Notes: a model not told the origin generated them from the letters alone. Shown: positions 55,126 through 64,000, counted from the stretch's first letter. The stretch: 64,000 nucleotides of DNA from Flavobacterium sp. LHD-80 (GCF_030929605.1 NZ_JAVFVS010000002.1:248001-312000), one strand, 5' to 3'. Numbers and translations are program-made.

Positions 55126-55530
55126 ATGTTGAGCAAAATTAAAAATAGTATCTTTTGTAAATGCGTTCATGCATTGCTAATCGGCTATTTTTTAATGAAC
55201 AGTATTAATTTTTCAGGAACATTTTCTAGAATTATAAATAACAATACCGAACAGCATTCTGTTAAAGGAATAACATGCAATTTCCTAAAAAAAATATTCA
55301 AATGTGACAGCATCTCTGAAGAGTTGGATGATTATGAAACTAAGGAAACCAAGTCAACAAAACAAGCAAAAGGAATTCCTTTATTCGAATATATAATTCC
55401 ATTTGATTCTTCAATTGCCAACTTGTATTTTCAGGTTGATGCTAAAGGCAAAAAATATCTCAATAATCCAATTTTCTCATTTGGGTTTCATGGCAAAATT
55501 CATTTGCGACCTCCTCAAAATATTGTATAA
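55126..55530 (+). CDS. hypothetical protein upstream of the export triad
   Basis: I do not recognise this 134-residue protein. A hydrophobic stretch at about 14-30 (VHALLIGYFLMNSINFSG) suggests an anchor or signal. A Lys/Glu/Thr-rich segment (65-80) follows, and then a short domain with IPLFEYIIPFDSSIANLYF and NNPIFSFGFHGKIHLRPPQ. It lies 102 bases before the ABC exporter gene on the same strand and could be part of its transcript. It might be an accessory or exported small protein, but nothing in the sequence proves that. Confidence 0.55.
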   Translation: MLSKIKNSIFCKCVHALLIGYFLMNSINFSGTFSRIINNNTEQHSVKGITCNFLKKIFKCDSISEELDDYETKETKSTKQAKGIPLFEYIIPFDSSIANLYFQVDAKGKKYLNNPIFSFGFHGKIHLRPPQNIV

Positions 55531-55632
55531 ATACTATTTTTCTGATATAAAAAATCAAATACTCAATCCGTAGTATGCTTTTTTTTCGTACATTAATAAT
55601 TATTTATTAGTGTAATATTTATACATAAATTT

Positions 55633-57288
55633 ATGACACCTTTTAAACGTTTTTACAACTTGCTTACACTCGATAAGCGAGATGTATATCAAATTATATT
55701 TTACGCGGCATTTGCCGGTTTAGTAAATCTTTCTCTTCCTTTAGGAATTCAGGCTATTATCAATTTTATTCAGAGCGGACAGTTAAGTGTTTCTTGGATT
55801 GTCTTAGTAATTCTGGTAACAATTGGAGTCGGTTTTGGCGGTGTTCTAACTATTCTGCAACTTAGAATTGTGGAGAATCTGCAACAGCGAATTTTTGTGC
55901 GTTCATCGTTTGAATTCGCTTACAGGATGCCTTTGATTAAATACAAGGAAATGTATTCTGAATATGCTCCTGAAAAAGCAAATCGATTTTTCGATACGCT
56001 TATGGTTCAAAAAGGAACCGCAAAACTGCTTCTTGATTTCTGTACTGCTTTTCTGCAGGTTGGACTTGGAATCATATTATTGGTTTTGTATCATTCCTTT
56101 TTTATGGTAATCGGGCTTTTGTTTATCGCTATTTTATACATCATTTTTAAATTTTCGTATAAAGATGGTTTAGAAACAAGTCTTAACGAATCAAAATTCA
56201 AATATAAAGTAGCGGCATGGATTCAGGAAATTGCAAGAAACCGTGAAAGTTTTCGCAGAAAAGGCGGTTTTGAGTATGCACTAAAACGAAATGACGGCTA
56301 TGTAACACAATATGTTAATAATCGTGAAAGGCATTTTCAGGTAATGAAAAAACAATATATTCAGCTTACTATTTTTAAAATCATTGTTACGGCTGCCTTA
56401 TTGTCGATTGGTGGTTTTCTGGTAATTCACCACCAAATGAACATCGGGCAGTTTGTAGCAGCTGAAATTGTTATTGTATTGCTGATCAATTCAGTAGAAA
56501 AAATCATTTTCGGACTAGAATCATTTTATGATGTTTTGACTTCTGTAGAAAAAATTGGCCAAGTGACCGATTTGGAGATTTCATGCATTCCAGAAAAATC
56601 GGCGATAAATGAAGGTGGAATCACAATTGAAACCGAAAGCGTTGCCTACAATTATCCAGATCATAATAAAAAATCACTTAAAAATATCAATCTGAAAGTC
56701 AATCAGGGCGAAAAAATAATATTGCGCGGAACAAATGGCGCCGGAAAAAGTACCTTACTTCGATTGCTTGCTGGTTTGCTTGAACCAGAAAGTGGTGCGA
56801 TGTATGTTACAGATACTTTTATGAACCGTCTTGACGAAGACAGTTACAGAGCGCAGTCAGGAACTTATTTGCAAGGAGATACTCTTTTTGCAGGCACAAT
56901 TAGAGAGAATATTCTTTTTGGAAATGAAGAACTTAACAATGACGATCTAAAATGGGCTTTGGACAGCGTGGGTCTTACGCCAGATATCAAAACATTCCCT
57001 AACGGTTTAGAACACCAGGTTCATCCAGGCGGACATGAACTTTCTGCTTCCGATATTCAAAAGATATTACTTGCCAGAAGTATTGTTCACAGACCTAATA
57101 TATTATTCCTTGAAGATCCGGTTGATAAAATGGACGAACTGACATCAGGAAAAATTGTTGATTTTTTACTTTCTGAAGAAAATGACTGGACGGTAATCGT
57201 GACTTCTAAAAATGATATTTGGAAGAATAAATGCGACCGAATGATAACGATTGACGACGGAAAAATTATTAACGACATAAAGCTATAA
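55633..57288 (+). CDS. ABC transporter, membrane plus ATPase domains, degenerate ATPase site
   Basis: This 551-residue half-transporter has a six-helix membrane domain (about 20-290), no C39 peptidase domain, and a C-terminal ABC domain. Walker A GTNGAGKS (366-373) and Q-loop Q414 are intact. The signature reads LSASD (470-474) instead of LSGGQ. The end of Walker B reads LFLEDPVD, so the normal D-E pair is E494-D495. The H-loop (VIVTSKND) has no histidine. ATP binding is likely, but hydrolysis may be weak or need a partner. The HlyD gene starts 2 nt downstream, followed by tolC, the layout of a type I export system. Confidence 0.9.
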   Translation: MTPFKRFYNLLTLDKRDVYQIIFYAAFAGLVNLSLPLGIQAIINFIQSGQLSVSWIVLVILVTIGVGFGGVLTILQLRIVENLQQRIFVRSSFEFAYRMPLIKYKEMYSEYAPEKANRFFDTLMVQKGTAKLLLDFCTAFLQVGLGIILLVLYHSFFMVIGLLFIAILYIIFKFSYKDGLETSLNESKFKYKVAAWIQEIARNRESFRRKGGFEYALKRNDGYVTQYVNNRERHFQVMKKQYIQLTIFKIIVTAALLSIGGFLVIHHQMNIGQFVAAEIVIVLLINSVEKIIFGLESFYDVLTSVEKIGQVTDLEISCIPEKSAINEGGITIETESVAYNYPDHNKKSLKNINLKVNQGEKIILRGTNGAGKSTLLRLLAGLLEPESGAMYVTDTFMNRLDEDSYRAQSGTYLQGDTLFAGTIRENILFGNEELNNDDLKWALDSVGLTPDIKTFPNGLEHQVHPGGHELSASDIQKILLARSIVHRPNILFLEDPVDKMDELTSGKIVDFLLSEENDWTVIVTSKNDIWKNKCDRMITIDDGKIINDIKL

Positions 57289-57290
57289 TC

Positions 57291-58646
57291 ATGCTCAATA
57301 TATCTAAAGATAATAATATACTTATAACTCCGGGAAAGTATACGTCTATTACAAGCGTTGCCCGAAGACCTCATTATAAAATTTTAAACAGAGTCATAAT
57401 CGGATTTTTGTTGTTTTCTGTCGGTTGTTTGTTTCTTCCTTGGACGCAGAATATTTCAGGAAGTGGTTCGGTTACAACTTTAAAACCTGATCAAAGGCCA
57501 CAGACAGTGCACAATGCCATTGCCGGAAGAATCGAAAAATGGTACGTGCAAGAAGGAGATTATGTGAAAAAAGGCGATACGATTGTTTTTATTTCTGAGG
57601 TAAAAGAGGATTATTTAGATCCAAATCTTGTTGGAAATACAAAACAACAGGTCGATGCTAAAAAAATGGCAGTCGAATCGTATGGCGATAAAGTAAATTC
57701 TCTTGAAGTTCAAGCGAAATCACTTAATACCGAAAGAGAACTGAAACTACAGCAAGCACAAAATAAGATAAAGCAGTCACTGTTGAAAATCAAAAGTGAT
57801 AGTATGGATCTTGAAGCTGTAAAAACGCAACTGCGAATTGCTAAAACTCAATTTGACCGTTCAACTGCTTTGAATAAAGAAGGTTTAAAACCAATGACCG
57901 ATGTTGAGCAGAAAAGATTAAAGCTTCAGGAATCTGAAGCGTACATCATTACCCAGCAAAACAAGCTTTTGAGCAGTAAAAACGAATTGATAAATGCAAG
58001 AGTCGAAATCAACCGAATTTCAGCGGAATATGCTGAGAAAATTTCGAAATCAAGAAGCGACAAATTTACTGCTTTGAGTACGCAATATGACACAGAAGCA
58101 CAGGTGAACAAATTGGAAAATCAGTATACAAATTACCGACTTAGAAATGGGCTTTACTATATTACAGCTCCACAGAGCGGTTATATAAACCGAGCCTTGC
58201 TTACAGGTCTAGGTGAGACTATTAAAGAAGGGACTCCAATTGTAAGCATCATGCCGTCAAGTTATGATATTGCGGTTGAAACTTATGTAGATCCAATCGA
58301 TCTTCCGTTAGTCCATCGCGGTGCAAAAGTTCGTGTTTGGTTTGACGGATGGCCTAGAATTGTCTTTTCAGGATGGCCGGGATTATCTTATGGAACCTAT
58401 GGCGGACGAATTGTAGCAATTGAAAATTTTATTAGTTCCAATGGAAAATACAGAGTGCTTATTTCACCAGATGGAGCAGATAATAAATGGCCAAAAGAAT
58501 TGAGCATTGGAGCAGGAGCACAAAGTATTGCTTTATTAGAAACCGTTTCTGTTTGGTATGAAGTATGGCGAAACCTAAATGGTTTCCCGCCAAATTATTA
58601 TAAGGCAGATGAAAAAGATGCAAAAGATGGCAAAGACAAAAAATAA
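57291..58646 (+). CDS. HlyD-family membrane fusion protein of the export triad
   Basis: This 451-residue protein has one N-terminal membrane helix (about 32-53, VIIGFLLFSVGCLFLPW). Lipoyl half motifs (RIEKWYVQEGDYVKKGDTIVFISE and YYITAPQSGYINRALLTG) flank a long coiled coil (about 105-270). A C-terminal beta domain follows with VETYVDPIDLPLVHRGAKVRVWFDGWP. It ends in a Lys/Asp-rich tail (KDAKDGKDKK). It connects the inner-membrane ABC protein to TolC. It overlaps the likely tolC start by 20 nt. Confidence 0.93.
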   Translation: MLNISKDNNILITPGKYTSITSVARRPHYKILNRVIIGFLLFSVGCLFLPWTQNISGSGSVTTLKPDQRPQTVHNAIAGRIEKWYVQEGDYVKKGDTIVFISEVKEDYLDPNLVGNTKQQVDAKKMAVESYGDKVNSLEVQAKSLNTERELKLQQAQNKIKQSLLKIKSDSMDLEAVKTQLRIAKTQFDRSTALNKEGLKPMTDVEQKRLKLQESEAYIITQQNKLLSSKNELINARVEINRISAEYAEKISKSRSDKFTALSTQYDTEAQVNKLENQYTNYRLRNGLYYITAPQSGYINRALLTGLGETIKEGTPIVSIMPSSYDIAVETYVDPIDLPLVHRGAKVRVWFDGWPRIVFSGWPGLSYGTYGGRIVAIENFISSNGKYRVLISPDGADNKWPKELSIGAGAQSIALLETVSVWYEVWRNLNGFPPNYYKADEKDAKDGKDKK

Positions 58647-60045
58647 TTTGAGATACGTTATAAGACTATTTTCTCTTTTGTTTTTATTCGGATTTTCTGT
58701 TTCGTACGGTCAGGATTTTAATAAAGAAGAATTAAGTTACAGTGAATTTCTAGGATATGTAAAAAAATACCATCCACTGGTAAAACAGGCTAATCTTGAA
58801 ATTAGCAATGCTCAGGCAGCGCTGATGATGGCACGTGGTGGATTTGATCCAAAAATTGAAGTTGATTACAGCAAAAAGGAATTTAAAGGAACCGAGTATT
58901 ACTCCCTTTTAAACAGTAGTTTTAAAATTCCGACTTGGTACGGAATTGAAATAAAAGCCGGTTTTGATGATACTGACGGACAATATCTTAATCCGCAAAA
59001 CAAGACTCCTGAGGCTGGTTTGACTTCACTTGGTGTAAGTGTTGCTTTGGGACAAGGAATGTTCATCAATCAAAGAATGGCCGATGTAAGAGAAGGAAAA
59101 CTACAGTTAAAATTGAGCGATGCACAGCGAAAACTTAAAGCGATTGAAGTTTTATATAAAGCCAGCGAAGCGTATTTTGAATGGAGAAAAAGCTATAACG
59201 AAGCAGCACTTTACAATAAATATTTAGGTTATGCTAGCACGCGTTTTGCAGGTGTAAAAAAATTGATTGAATTGGGCGATGCTCCTGCAATTGATAGCGT
59301 GGAAGCTGGGATTACAGTGCGTAACAGACAATTGAATGTTGAAAATGGAAATCTAAAATTGGCTAAAGCCAAGTTATATCTGTCCAACTATTTATGGATT
59401 GAGAATGTTCCAGTTGAGTTGGATGAATTGGTTAAACCAGAAGAAAATTTGATTGAGACATTGGAACAAACCCTGAAAACATCTTCTATGATGGTAGACG
59501 TTGAAACTCTGGACACGCATCCTAAAATTCAAGCATTGGAAACAAAAATGGATATGCTGGAAGTCAACAGAAAACTTAAAGCAAATGCGTTGCTTCCTAA
59601 GTTGAACGTGGGGTATAATTATATTTCTGAACCTTCTTATTGGAGTTCTTTCAATGCTGATGATTATAAGTTTAATGTCGATTTCAGTATTCCAATTCTG
59701 TTGAGAAAAGAAAGAGGAAGCCTTAAACTAGCAAAATTCAAAATTCAGGATATTCAGTTTGATATTGAACAGCAAAGAGTGGAACTTAAAAATAAAATCA
59801 AAGCGCAACAGACTGAGATTTCGTCCTTGCAAAGGCAGAAAAAAGTAATTGATAATTTGGTAAACGATTATTTGACGATGCTGAATTCAGAAGAAAAACT
59901 CTTCTCCTTTGGCGAAAGCTCTATTTTCCTAATTAATTCAAGAGAGAACAATCTAGTAAGTGCAAAATTATCGCAAATCAGCATAGAGAATCAGTTTTAT
60001 ATTTCTAATGCCGAATTATATAAAATACTGGCAAATCCAGATTAA
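58627..60045 (+). CDS. TolC-family outer-membrane protein of the export triad
   Basis: From ATG 58627 the protein has 472 residues with a signal peptide (VIRLFSLLFLFGFSVSYGQ). The frame is open from 58579, but that longer form would precede the signal peptide with a charged stretch from inside the hlyD gene. The mature part has the TolC helical hairpins: YVKKYHPLVKQANLEISNAQ, ALLPKLNVGYNYISEPSYW and the terminal NLVSAKLSQISIENQFYISNAELYKIL. It is the last gene of the ABC/HlyD/TolC transcript; a clear terminator follows. Confidence 0.92.
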   Translation: MAKTKNNLRYVIRLFSLLFLFGFSVSYGQDFNKEELSYSEFLGYVKKYHPLVKQANLEISNAQAALMMARGGFDPKIEVDYSKKEFKGTEYYSLLNSSFKIPTWYGIEIKAGFDDTDGQYLNPQNKTPEAGLTSLGVSVALGQGMFINQRMADVREGKLQLKLSDAQRKLKAIEVLYKASEAYFEWRKSYNEAALYNKYLGYASTRFAGVKKLIELGDAPAIDSVEAGITVRNRQLNVENGNLKLAKAKLYLSNYLWIENVPVELDELVKPEENLIETLEQTLKTSSMMVDVETLDTHPKIQALETKMDMLEVNRKLKANALLPKLNVGYNYISEPSYWSSFNADDYKFNVDFSIPILLRKERGSLKLAKFKIQDIQFDIEQQRVELKNKIKAQQTEISSLQRQKKVIDNLVNDYLTMLNSEEKLFSFGESSIFLINSRENNLVSAKLSQISIENQFYISNAELYKILANPD

Positions 60046-60086
60046 GAATAAGTTGTTTTTTTACTTAGTTGTTGGTTATATTGAAG

Positions 60087-60120
60087 AAAACAGCAGTATT
60101 TTTTACTGCTGTTTTTTGTT
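60087..60120 (+). terminator. intrinsic terminator after the export triad
   Basis: AAAACAGCAGTA (60087-60098) and TACTGCTGTTTT (60104-60115) form a 12-bp stem around TTTTT, followed by TTGTTTTT. Confidence 0.9.
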
Positions 60121-60147
60121 TTTAATAATGCTTAAGCTTTGTGAATG

Positions 60148-60224
60148 GCACACAGATGACGCGGATTAAATGGGTTTTCACGGAATAATAAAAAAAATCC
60201 GTTTAATCCGCGTCATCTGCGTGC
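60148..60224. repeat. palindromic repeat, GCACACAGATGACGCGGATTAAA family
   Basis: Left arm GCACACAGATGACGCGGATT and right arm AATCCGCGTCATCTGCGTGC are near-perfect inverted copies with AT-rich inner arms. It resembles the block at 15604 in its GGATTAAA words. It lies between the triad terminator and the hybrid kinase gene. Confidence 0.8.
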
Positions 60225-60313
60225 TTTATTAAGCTATTAGTCTGCTTAAACCACAATTTATGCGGAGTTTTGGCTGAAATGCTTTATCTTTATCGGCTTT
60301 TACCACTAAATAA

Positions 60314-62299
60314 ATGAGCCAAGAAAACCCAATTCCAGAAAACGAACTTGAACGTTTAGCAGCCTTAAAACGCTACAATATATTAGACACACTTCCTGAT
60401 CATGCTTTTGATGATGCAACAAAACTCGTTTCATACATCTGTGGCGTTCCCATCGCTCATATTTCTTTTATTGATGAAAGTAGACAATGGTTTAAATCGG
60501 AAATTGGAATAGGGGTTTCAGAAGTACCACGCGAAATCAGTTTTTGCAAATACACCATTATGGAGTCAAAAATGGTCGAAATCAACGACACATTTTTGAA
60601 TGAGCGTTTAAAAGACGATCCGAATGTTACAGGCGGTTTTAAAGTTAGATTTTATGCTGGAGTACCACTTACAACGCCAGACGGATTTAACATTGGAACG
60701 CTTTGTGCAATAGATCACGTAACCAAAACATTGGATGAAAATCAGCGAAACGCACTTTCGATTGTTGCAAAACACGTAATTAATCAGCTGGAAGTTCAGA
60801 CAAAAAATATTGAATTGGCAGCGCAGAAAAAAATTGCTGAAAGAGCCGTTTTTGCCAAAGACAGTTTCTTGGCCAATATGAGCCACGAAATCAGAACGCC
60901 ATTAAATGCCATTATTGGTTTTACAGATCTTTTAGCACAAACAGAACTCGACGAAACGCAACGCGATTATATTGACAGCGTTCAAATTGCAGGCGAAAAC
61001 TTGCTTTTGATCGTAAATGATATTCTAGATCTTTCTAAAATTGAATCTGGAAATTTAACCATTGATGCAGAGCCTTTTAATTTAAAAAAGACATTGAAAC
61101 ATGTCTATAATTTATTAAAAGTAAAAGTTCCAAAAGAGGTTGAATTCAATCTTTTTTTGGATGCCGATATGCCAGACACTGTTGTGGGCGATCAAGTGCG
61201 ATTGAATCAAATTTTGGTGAATCTTATTGGCAATGCACTTAAGTTTACACATGATGGCGATGTAACGGTTTCGGTAAAAAAAGTAGATGAAACCGATGAT
61301 CATTATTCACTTCGATTTTCTGTAAAAGACACCGGAATTGGAATTCCAGAGGCTAAATTGAAAACTATTTTTGAACGTTTTACTCAAGCTGAAGAAAGTA
61401 CAACCCGAAGATTTGGCGGTACCGGACTCGGATTAAATATTGTAAAACAATTAATTGAGTTGCAGAATGCCCAAATTCAGGTAAAAAGCAAAGAGGGAAG
61501 AGGTTCAGAATTTTTCTTTGTCATTTCGTACAAAAAAGCATCTGCCGTAACGGCGGTTGCAAAGCCTTTGTCAAAAAATGAGCTTGGCACCTTAAAAATA
61601 TTGCTTTGTGAAGACAATGTTTTAAACCAAAAATTAGTACGAAGCGTGATCAATAACTTTGGTTTTGAATTGGATATTGCCGAAAACGGCGAAGAAGGAA
61701 TTGAGCTTCTATCGCAAAATAAATACGATTTAATTCTGATGGATCTTCAAATGCCAATTAAAGATGGTTATCAGACAACGGAATACATTAGAAATGAAAT
61801 GAATTTAAACATTCCAATTATAGCAATGACGGCGCACTCACTTGTAGGTGAACAAGAACGTTGTTATAAAGTTGGAATGGATGCTTATGTGCCAAAACCA
61901 TTCAAACAGCCAGCACTTTTGAAAGCGATAAAAACGGTAATGAGCAAAGGTCCAGAACAGGAAAGAAAGCGCGTTATTGATTTTTCTATTTTAGATGAAA
62001 TGGCTTGCGGTGATGTAAATTTTAGAAAAGAAATGATACATCTTTTTCTAGAAAAAATTCCAAGTCAGACAGAAAATTTGATCGAAGCATTTAAAAATAC
62101 CGACCATGATGTTGTAAAAAAATTGGCGCATAATATGAAATCCAGTTTAGATATTTTCATGTTGAGCGATCTTACGAATTGTTTGAATGTTCTTGAAGAA
62201 GAAGCTTCACTAAGAAAATTTACATCAGAAACGGCAGATAAAATAAACATTTTGCAATGTGGAATTGAAGAGACCGTTAAAATCTTAAAGGAGCTTTGA
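60314..62299 (+). CDS. hybrid histidine kinase (GAF-HisKA-HATPase-REC-HPt)
   Basis: This 661-residue cytoplasmic phosphorelay protein has a GAF domain (about 25-165), a HisKA domain with H191 in ANMSHEIRTPLNAI, and a HATPase domain with N-box LVNLIGNALKF, G1 DTGIGIP (339-345) and G2 GGTGLGLNI. A receiver follows (about 427-545, acidic E433-D434, acceptor D477, K528), then a C-terminal HPt domain with H606 in LAHNMKSSL. All four phosphotransfer sites are intact, so phosphate can run His-Asp-His inside one chain and on to a separate receiver. The response regulator 69 nt downstream is the obvious partner. Confidence 0.95.
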   Translation: MSQENPIPENELERLAALKRYNILDTLPDHAFDDATKLVSYICGVPIAHISFIDESRQWFKSEIGIGVSEVPREISFCKYTIMESKMVEINDTFLNERLKDDPNVTGGFKVRFYAGVPLTTPDGFNIGTLCAIDHVTKTLDENQRNALSIVAKHVINQLEVQTKNIELAAQKKIAERAVFAKDSFLANMSHEIRTPLNAIIGFTDLLAQTELDETQRDYIDSVQIAGENLLLIVNDILDLSKIESGNLTIDAEPFNLKKTLKHVYNLLKVKVPKEVEFNLFLDADMPDTVVGDQVRLNQILVNLIGNALKFTHDGDVTVSVKKVDETDDHYSLRFSVKDTGIGIPEAKLKTIFERFTQAEESTTRRFGGTGLGLNIVKQLIELQNAQIQVKSKEGRGSEFFFVISYKKASAVTAVAKPLSKNELGTLKILLCEDNVLNQKLVRSVINNFGFELDIAENGEEGIELLSQNKYDLILMDLQMPIKDGYQTTEYIRNEMNLNIPIIAMTAHSLVGEQERCYKVGMDAYVPKPFKQPALLKAIKTVMSKGPEQERKRVIDFSILDEMACGDVNFRKEMIHLFLEKIPSQTENLIEAFKNTDHDVVKKLAHNMKSSLDIFMLSDLTNCLNVLEEEASLRKFTSETADKINILQCGIEETVKILKEL

Positions 62300-62368
62300 T
62301 ACCAAAGAAATAAGCCTTAGCTTTACAATACAAGGATAATATAAATTGAAATTTGCCTCCAAATACCA

Positions 62369-62740
62369 ATGCCAATGAGAATAGTTTTAGCCGAAGATAA
62401 TGATATCCTACGCAAATCATTGTCTTTTTTCCTCGAGTCCAAAGGATTTACTGTTGACCAGTTTTCTGACGGAAAAGATGCGCTTGATGCCATCGAAAAA
62501 AATAATTACGACATCATTTTAACCGACATAAATATGCCCGGCATTAGCGGAATGGAAATTACGCAGTATGTTAGAGAAACTCTTAAATCGGATATTCCAA
62601 TCATTATACTTACTTCTTCAGGCGTTGAACAGACGGAATTGGATTCTTTTGATATTGGTGCCAATGAATTTATTGCAAAACCAATTAGTCCCGCTGTTCT
62701 TTTAGTCCGAATTAATAAGCTATTAAAAATCAAAGCTTAA
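62369..62740 (+). CDS. single-domain response regulator
   Basis: This 123-residue receiver domain has acidic E9-D10, acceptor D53 (ILTDINMPGISGME), T82 and K104 (IAKPIS), without an output domain. It lies downstream of the hybrid kinase, whose HPt domain can pass phosphate to it. Its stop codon overlaps by one base the start of the YaiO-like gene, so the output may concern that surface protein or later genes. A start at M3 is possible. Confidence 0.92.
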   Translation: MPMRIVLAEDNDILRKSLSFFLESKGFTVDQFSDGKDALDAIEKNNYDIILTDINMPGISGMEITQYVRETLKSDIPIIILTSSGVEQTELDSFDIGANEFIAKPISPAVLLVRINKLLKIKA

Positions 62741-63954
62741 TGAAGTATTTATATTATTCAATGCTGTTGCTGTTTGTTTCTGCGGTGTCTTTTGCACAAG
62801 AAATTAATGTTGATGCGGTTCTAGCACAGGCAAAGCAAGAAACCGAAAAAGGCAATTTTGATAAAGCGTTATCATTGATTGCGCCTTTGCGTGCAAAATT
62901 TCCTGAAAATGAAGATGTTCAAGTTTTTGAAGGACGAATTTACAGCTGGAAAAAAGACTATTCGTCATCGATAAAAACATTGACGCCATTAACAGATAAA
63001 GCAAAGCCAAATCCGGATGCTTTATTGGCTATTATAAATACTTATTTTTGGTCAGAACAATATGAAAAATGTATTGTTTACTGTGATAAATATTTGGCAA
63101 TTGATTCAAAATCAACAGATGTTATAAAAATTAAAGCTGCTTGTCTTGAAAAATTAAATCGTGACCAAGAAGCGTTGGAAATCATAGATAAAGCATCATT
63201 TGCAGACAATAGCACACAGCCATTTAGAGCTATTCGCACGCTTATTGGCAAGAAAGCTAAAAATGCAGTTTCTGCTTCTTATCTTAATATTTCAACTTCA
63301 AATCCGGGACAGTCGCCTTTGCATTATGGCTATGTCGAGTATTCGCATAAATTCAGCAGTTCAGCAATTGTTGGAAGAGCAAATGTTGGAAATGCAAACA
63401 ATGACACCGAAATGCTTTTTGAAACTGACTTTTATCAAACATTCAAAAACAAAAGTTATTTGTATGCAAACGCAGGAGTTTCAACGGGTGAAACTGTTTT
63501 TCCTGTAGCAAAAGCAGGTTTAGAATATTATTTTGCTCCAGTTAAAAAGTTTGATTTTGCGTTTGGAGCCCGATTCATGCATTTTGATTCCGATGATATA
63601 ACCTTGCTTACAGGTCAAGTTGCTTATAATTCGGGCAGTTATACTTTTGCTTACCGACCTTATTATGATACAGGAAATGCTTTGTTTTCGCATGTTTTAA
63701 GTGTTCAGAAAGTGAATGAAGAAAAAGAAAATTTGATCCGATTGGAACTTCAATACGGAACAGTTCCTTATTTATATCTCTATAATGGCTTTACGCAACC
63801 TTTAAAGGCGTATCGCGCTGGCGTGCAATATCAGCATCGAATTGGTGAATCGTTTTTTGTACGCCCTATTTTTCTGTATGAACGAGAGGAATATGTGCCT
63901 GATCAATACAGAAACAGATTCAATGTTCAGTTAATTGTTACTAAACGTTTTTAA
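62740..63954 (+). CDS. YaiO-like outer-membrane beta-barrel protein with TPR region
   Basis: This 404-residue protein has a signal peptide (MKYLYYSMLLLFVSAVSFAQ). An N-terminal TPR-like helical part follows (25-165, AKQETEKGNFDKALSLIAPL and IINTYFWSEQYEKCIVYCDKYL). The rest is a beta-barrel of about 230 residues with alternating strands (YGYVEYSHKFSSSAIVGRANVG) and a C-terminal aromatic end (NVQLIVTKRF). This is the YaiO family, which often accompanies polysaccharide or glycosyltransferase genes. It is coupled to the upstream response regulator and is followed 1 nt later by another gene start. Confidence 0.88.
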   Translation: MKYLYYSMLLLFVSAVSFAQEINVDAVLAQAKQETEKGNFDKALSLIAPLRAKFPENEDVQVFEGRIYSWKKDYSSSIKTLTPLTDKAKPNPDALLAIINTYFWSEQYEKCIVYCDKYLAIDSKSTDVIKIKAACLEKLNRDQEALEIIDKASFADNSTQPFRAIRTLIGKKAKNAVSASYLNISTSNPGQSPLHYGYVEYSHKFSSSAIVGRANVGNANNDTEMLFETDFYQTFKNKSYLYANAGVSTGETVFPVAKAGLEYYFAPVKKFDFAFGARFMHFDSDDITLLTGQVAYNSGSYTFAYRPYYDTGNALFSHVLSVQKVNEEKENLIRLELQYGTVPYLYLYNGFTQPLKAYRAGVQYQHRIGESFFVRPIFLYEREEYVPDQYRNRFNVQLIVTKRF

Positions 63955-63955
63955 G

Positions 63956-64000
63956 ATGGTAAAAGTTTGGGAACTATATGAAAAAGGCGATTGGGTTGTG
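63956..64000 (+). CDS. start of a further gene (partial, runs out of the window)
   Basis: ATG 63956 opens a frame (MVKVWELYEKGDWVV) that is still open at the window edge, directly after the YaiO-like gene. Spacing suggests the same operon. Fifteen residues are too few to name it. Confidence 0.5.
   Translation, partial: MVKVWELYEKGDWVV

Overview
This window is from an AT-rich Bacteroidota chromosome, almost certainly Flavobacterium or a close relative in the Flavobacteriaceae. The evidence is the TAnnTTTG-type -7 promoter boxes, a PorP/SprF-like protein beside a giant repeat protein with a gliding-motility (type IX secretion, type B) C-terminus, LytS/LytTR and Crp-type regulators of the Bacteroidota kind, and the dispersed intergenic palindromes typical of flavobacterial genomes. 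No tRNA, rRNA, CRISPR array, phage or transposase gene was seen.

Layout. 1-1490: 5' part of a vgrG (type VI secretion spike) gene, reading leftwards out of the window. 1771-5763: a leftward operon coding for a double-ATPase KaiC homologue, two KaiB homologues, a PAS histidine kinase and a receiver protein, i.e. a Kai-type module outside cyanobacteria. 6038-10310: stress and detoxification genes (SDR, cupin, alpha/beta hydrolase, Ohr, DUF1223) between palindromic repeats. 10689-12453: a LytS/LytTR two-component pair. 12661-15596: an ABC-F ATPase, a DoxX-like protein and a Crp/Fnr-type regulator. 15944-19027: an operon of YceI, tautomerase, SDR, SnoaL/NTF2-like and nitronate monooxygenase genes. 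Three promoters in this half (cupin, hydrolase, doxX) share the same direct-repeat operator at the same distance from the -7 box. The YceI operon has instead a CRP/FNR-like palindrome near -41.5.

19416-25320 is a sulfur/methionine region. A SAM-I riboswitch is followed by a short ORF, a TlpA-like thioredoxin and a cysteine-desulfurase-like PLP enzyme. A methionine ABC importer (metNIQ) follows, preceded by what looks like a leader-peptide attenuator with tandem Cys codons. 28180-30720 codes for an aspartate ammonia-lyase and a type II asparaginase, both with signal peptides. Next come a ZIP metal transporter, an Omp85-type barrel and a rightward operon of TolC, EmrA-like, EmrB-like, ion channel and AI-2E family genes (32916-38752).

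40500-54575 is a leftward cluster with a giant cell-surface protein of about 3700 residues: about 15 Ig/PKD-like repeats, about 17 DUF11 repeats and a type B sorting domain. It is followed by PorP/SprF and an OmpA/PD40 protein. The giant gene is interrupted by a single-base frameshift near 47921-47926 and has no ordinary start codon in frame at its 5' end. Divergent to it lies an ABC/HlyD/TolC export triad (55633-60045). The window closes with a hybrid histidine kinase, a response regulator and a YaiO-like barrel protein.

A 22-bp palindrome (GTTTCA-N10-TGAAAC) occurs four times, upstream of or between divergent genes, and may define another regulon.
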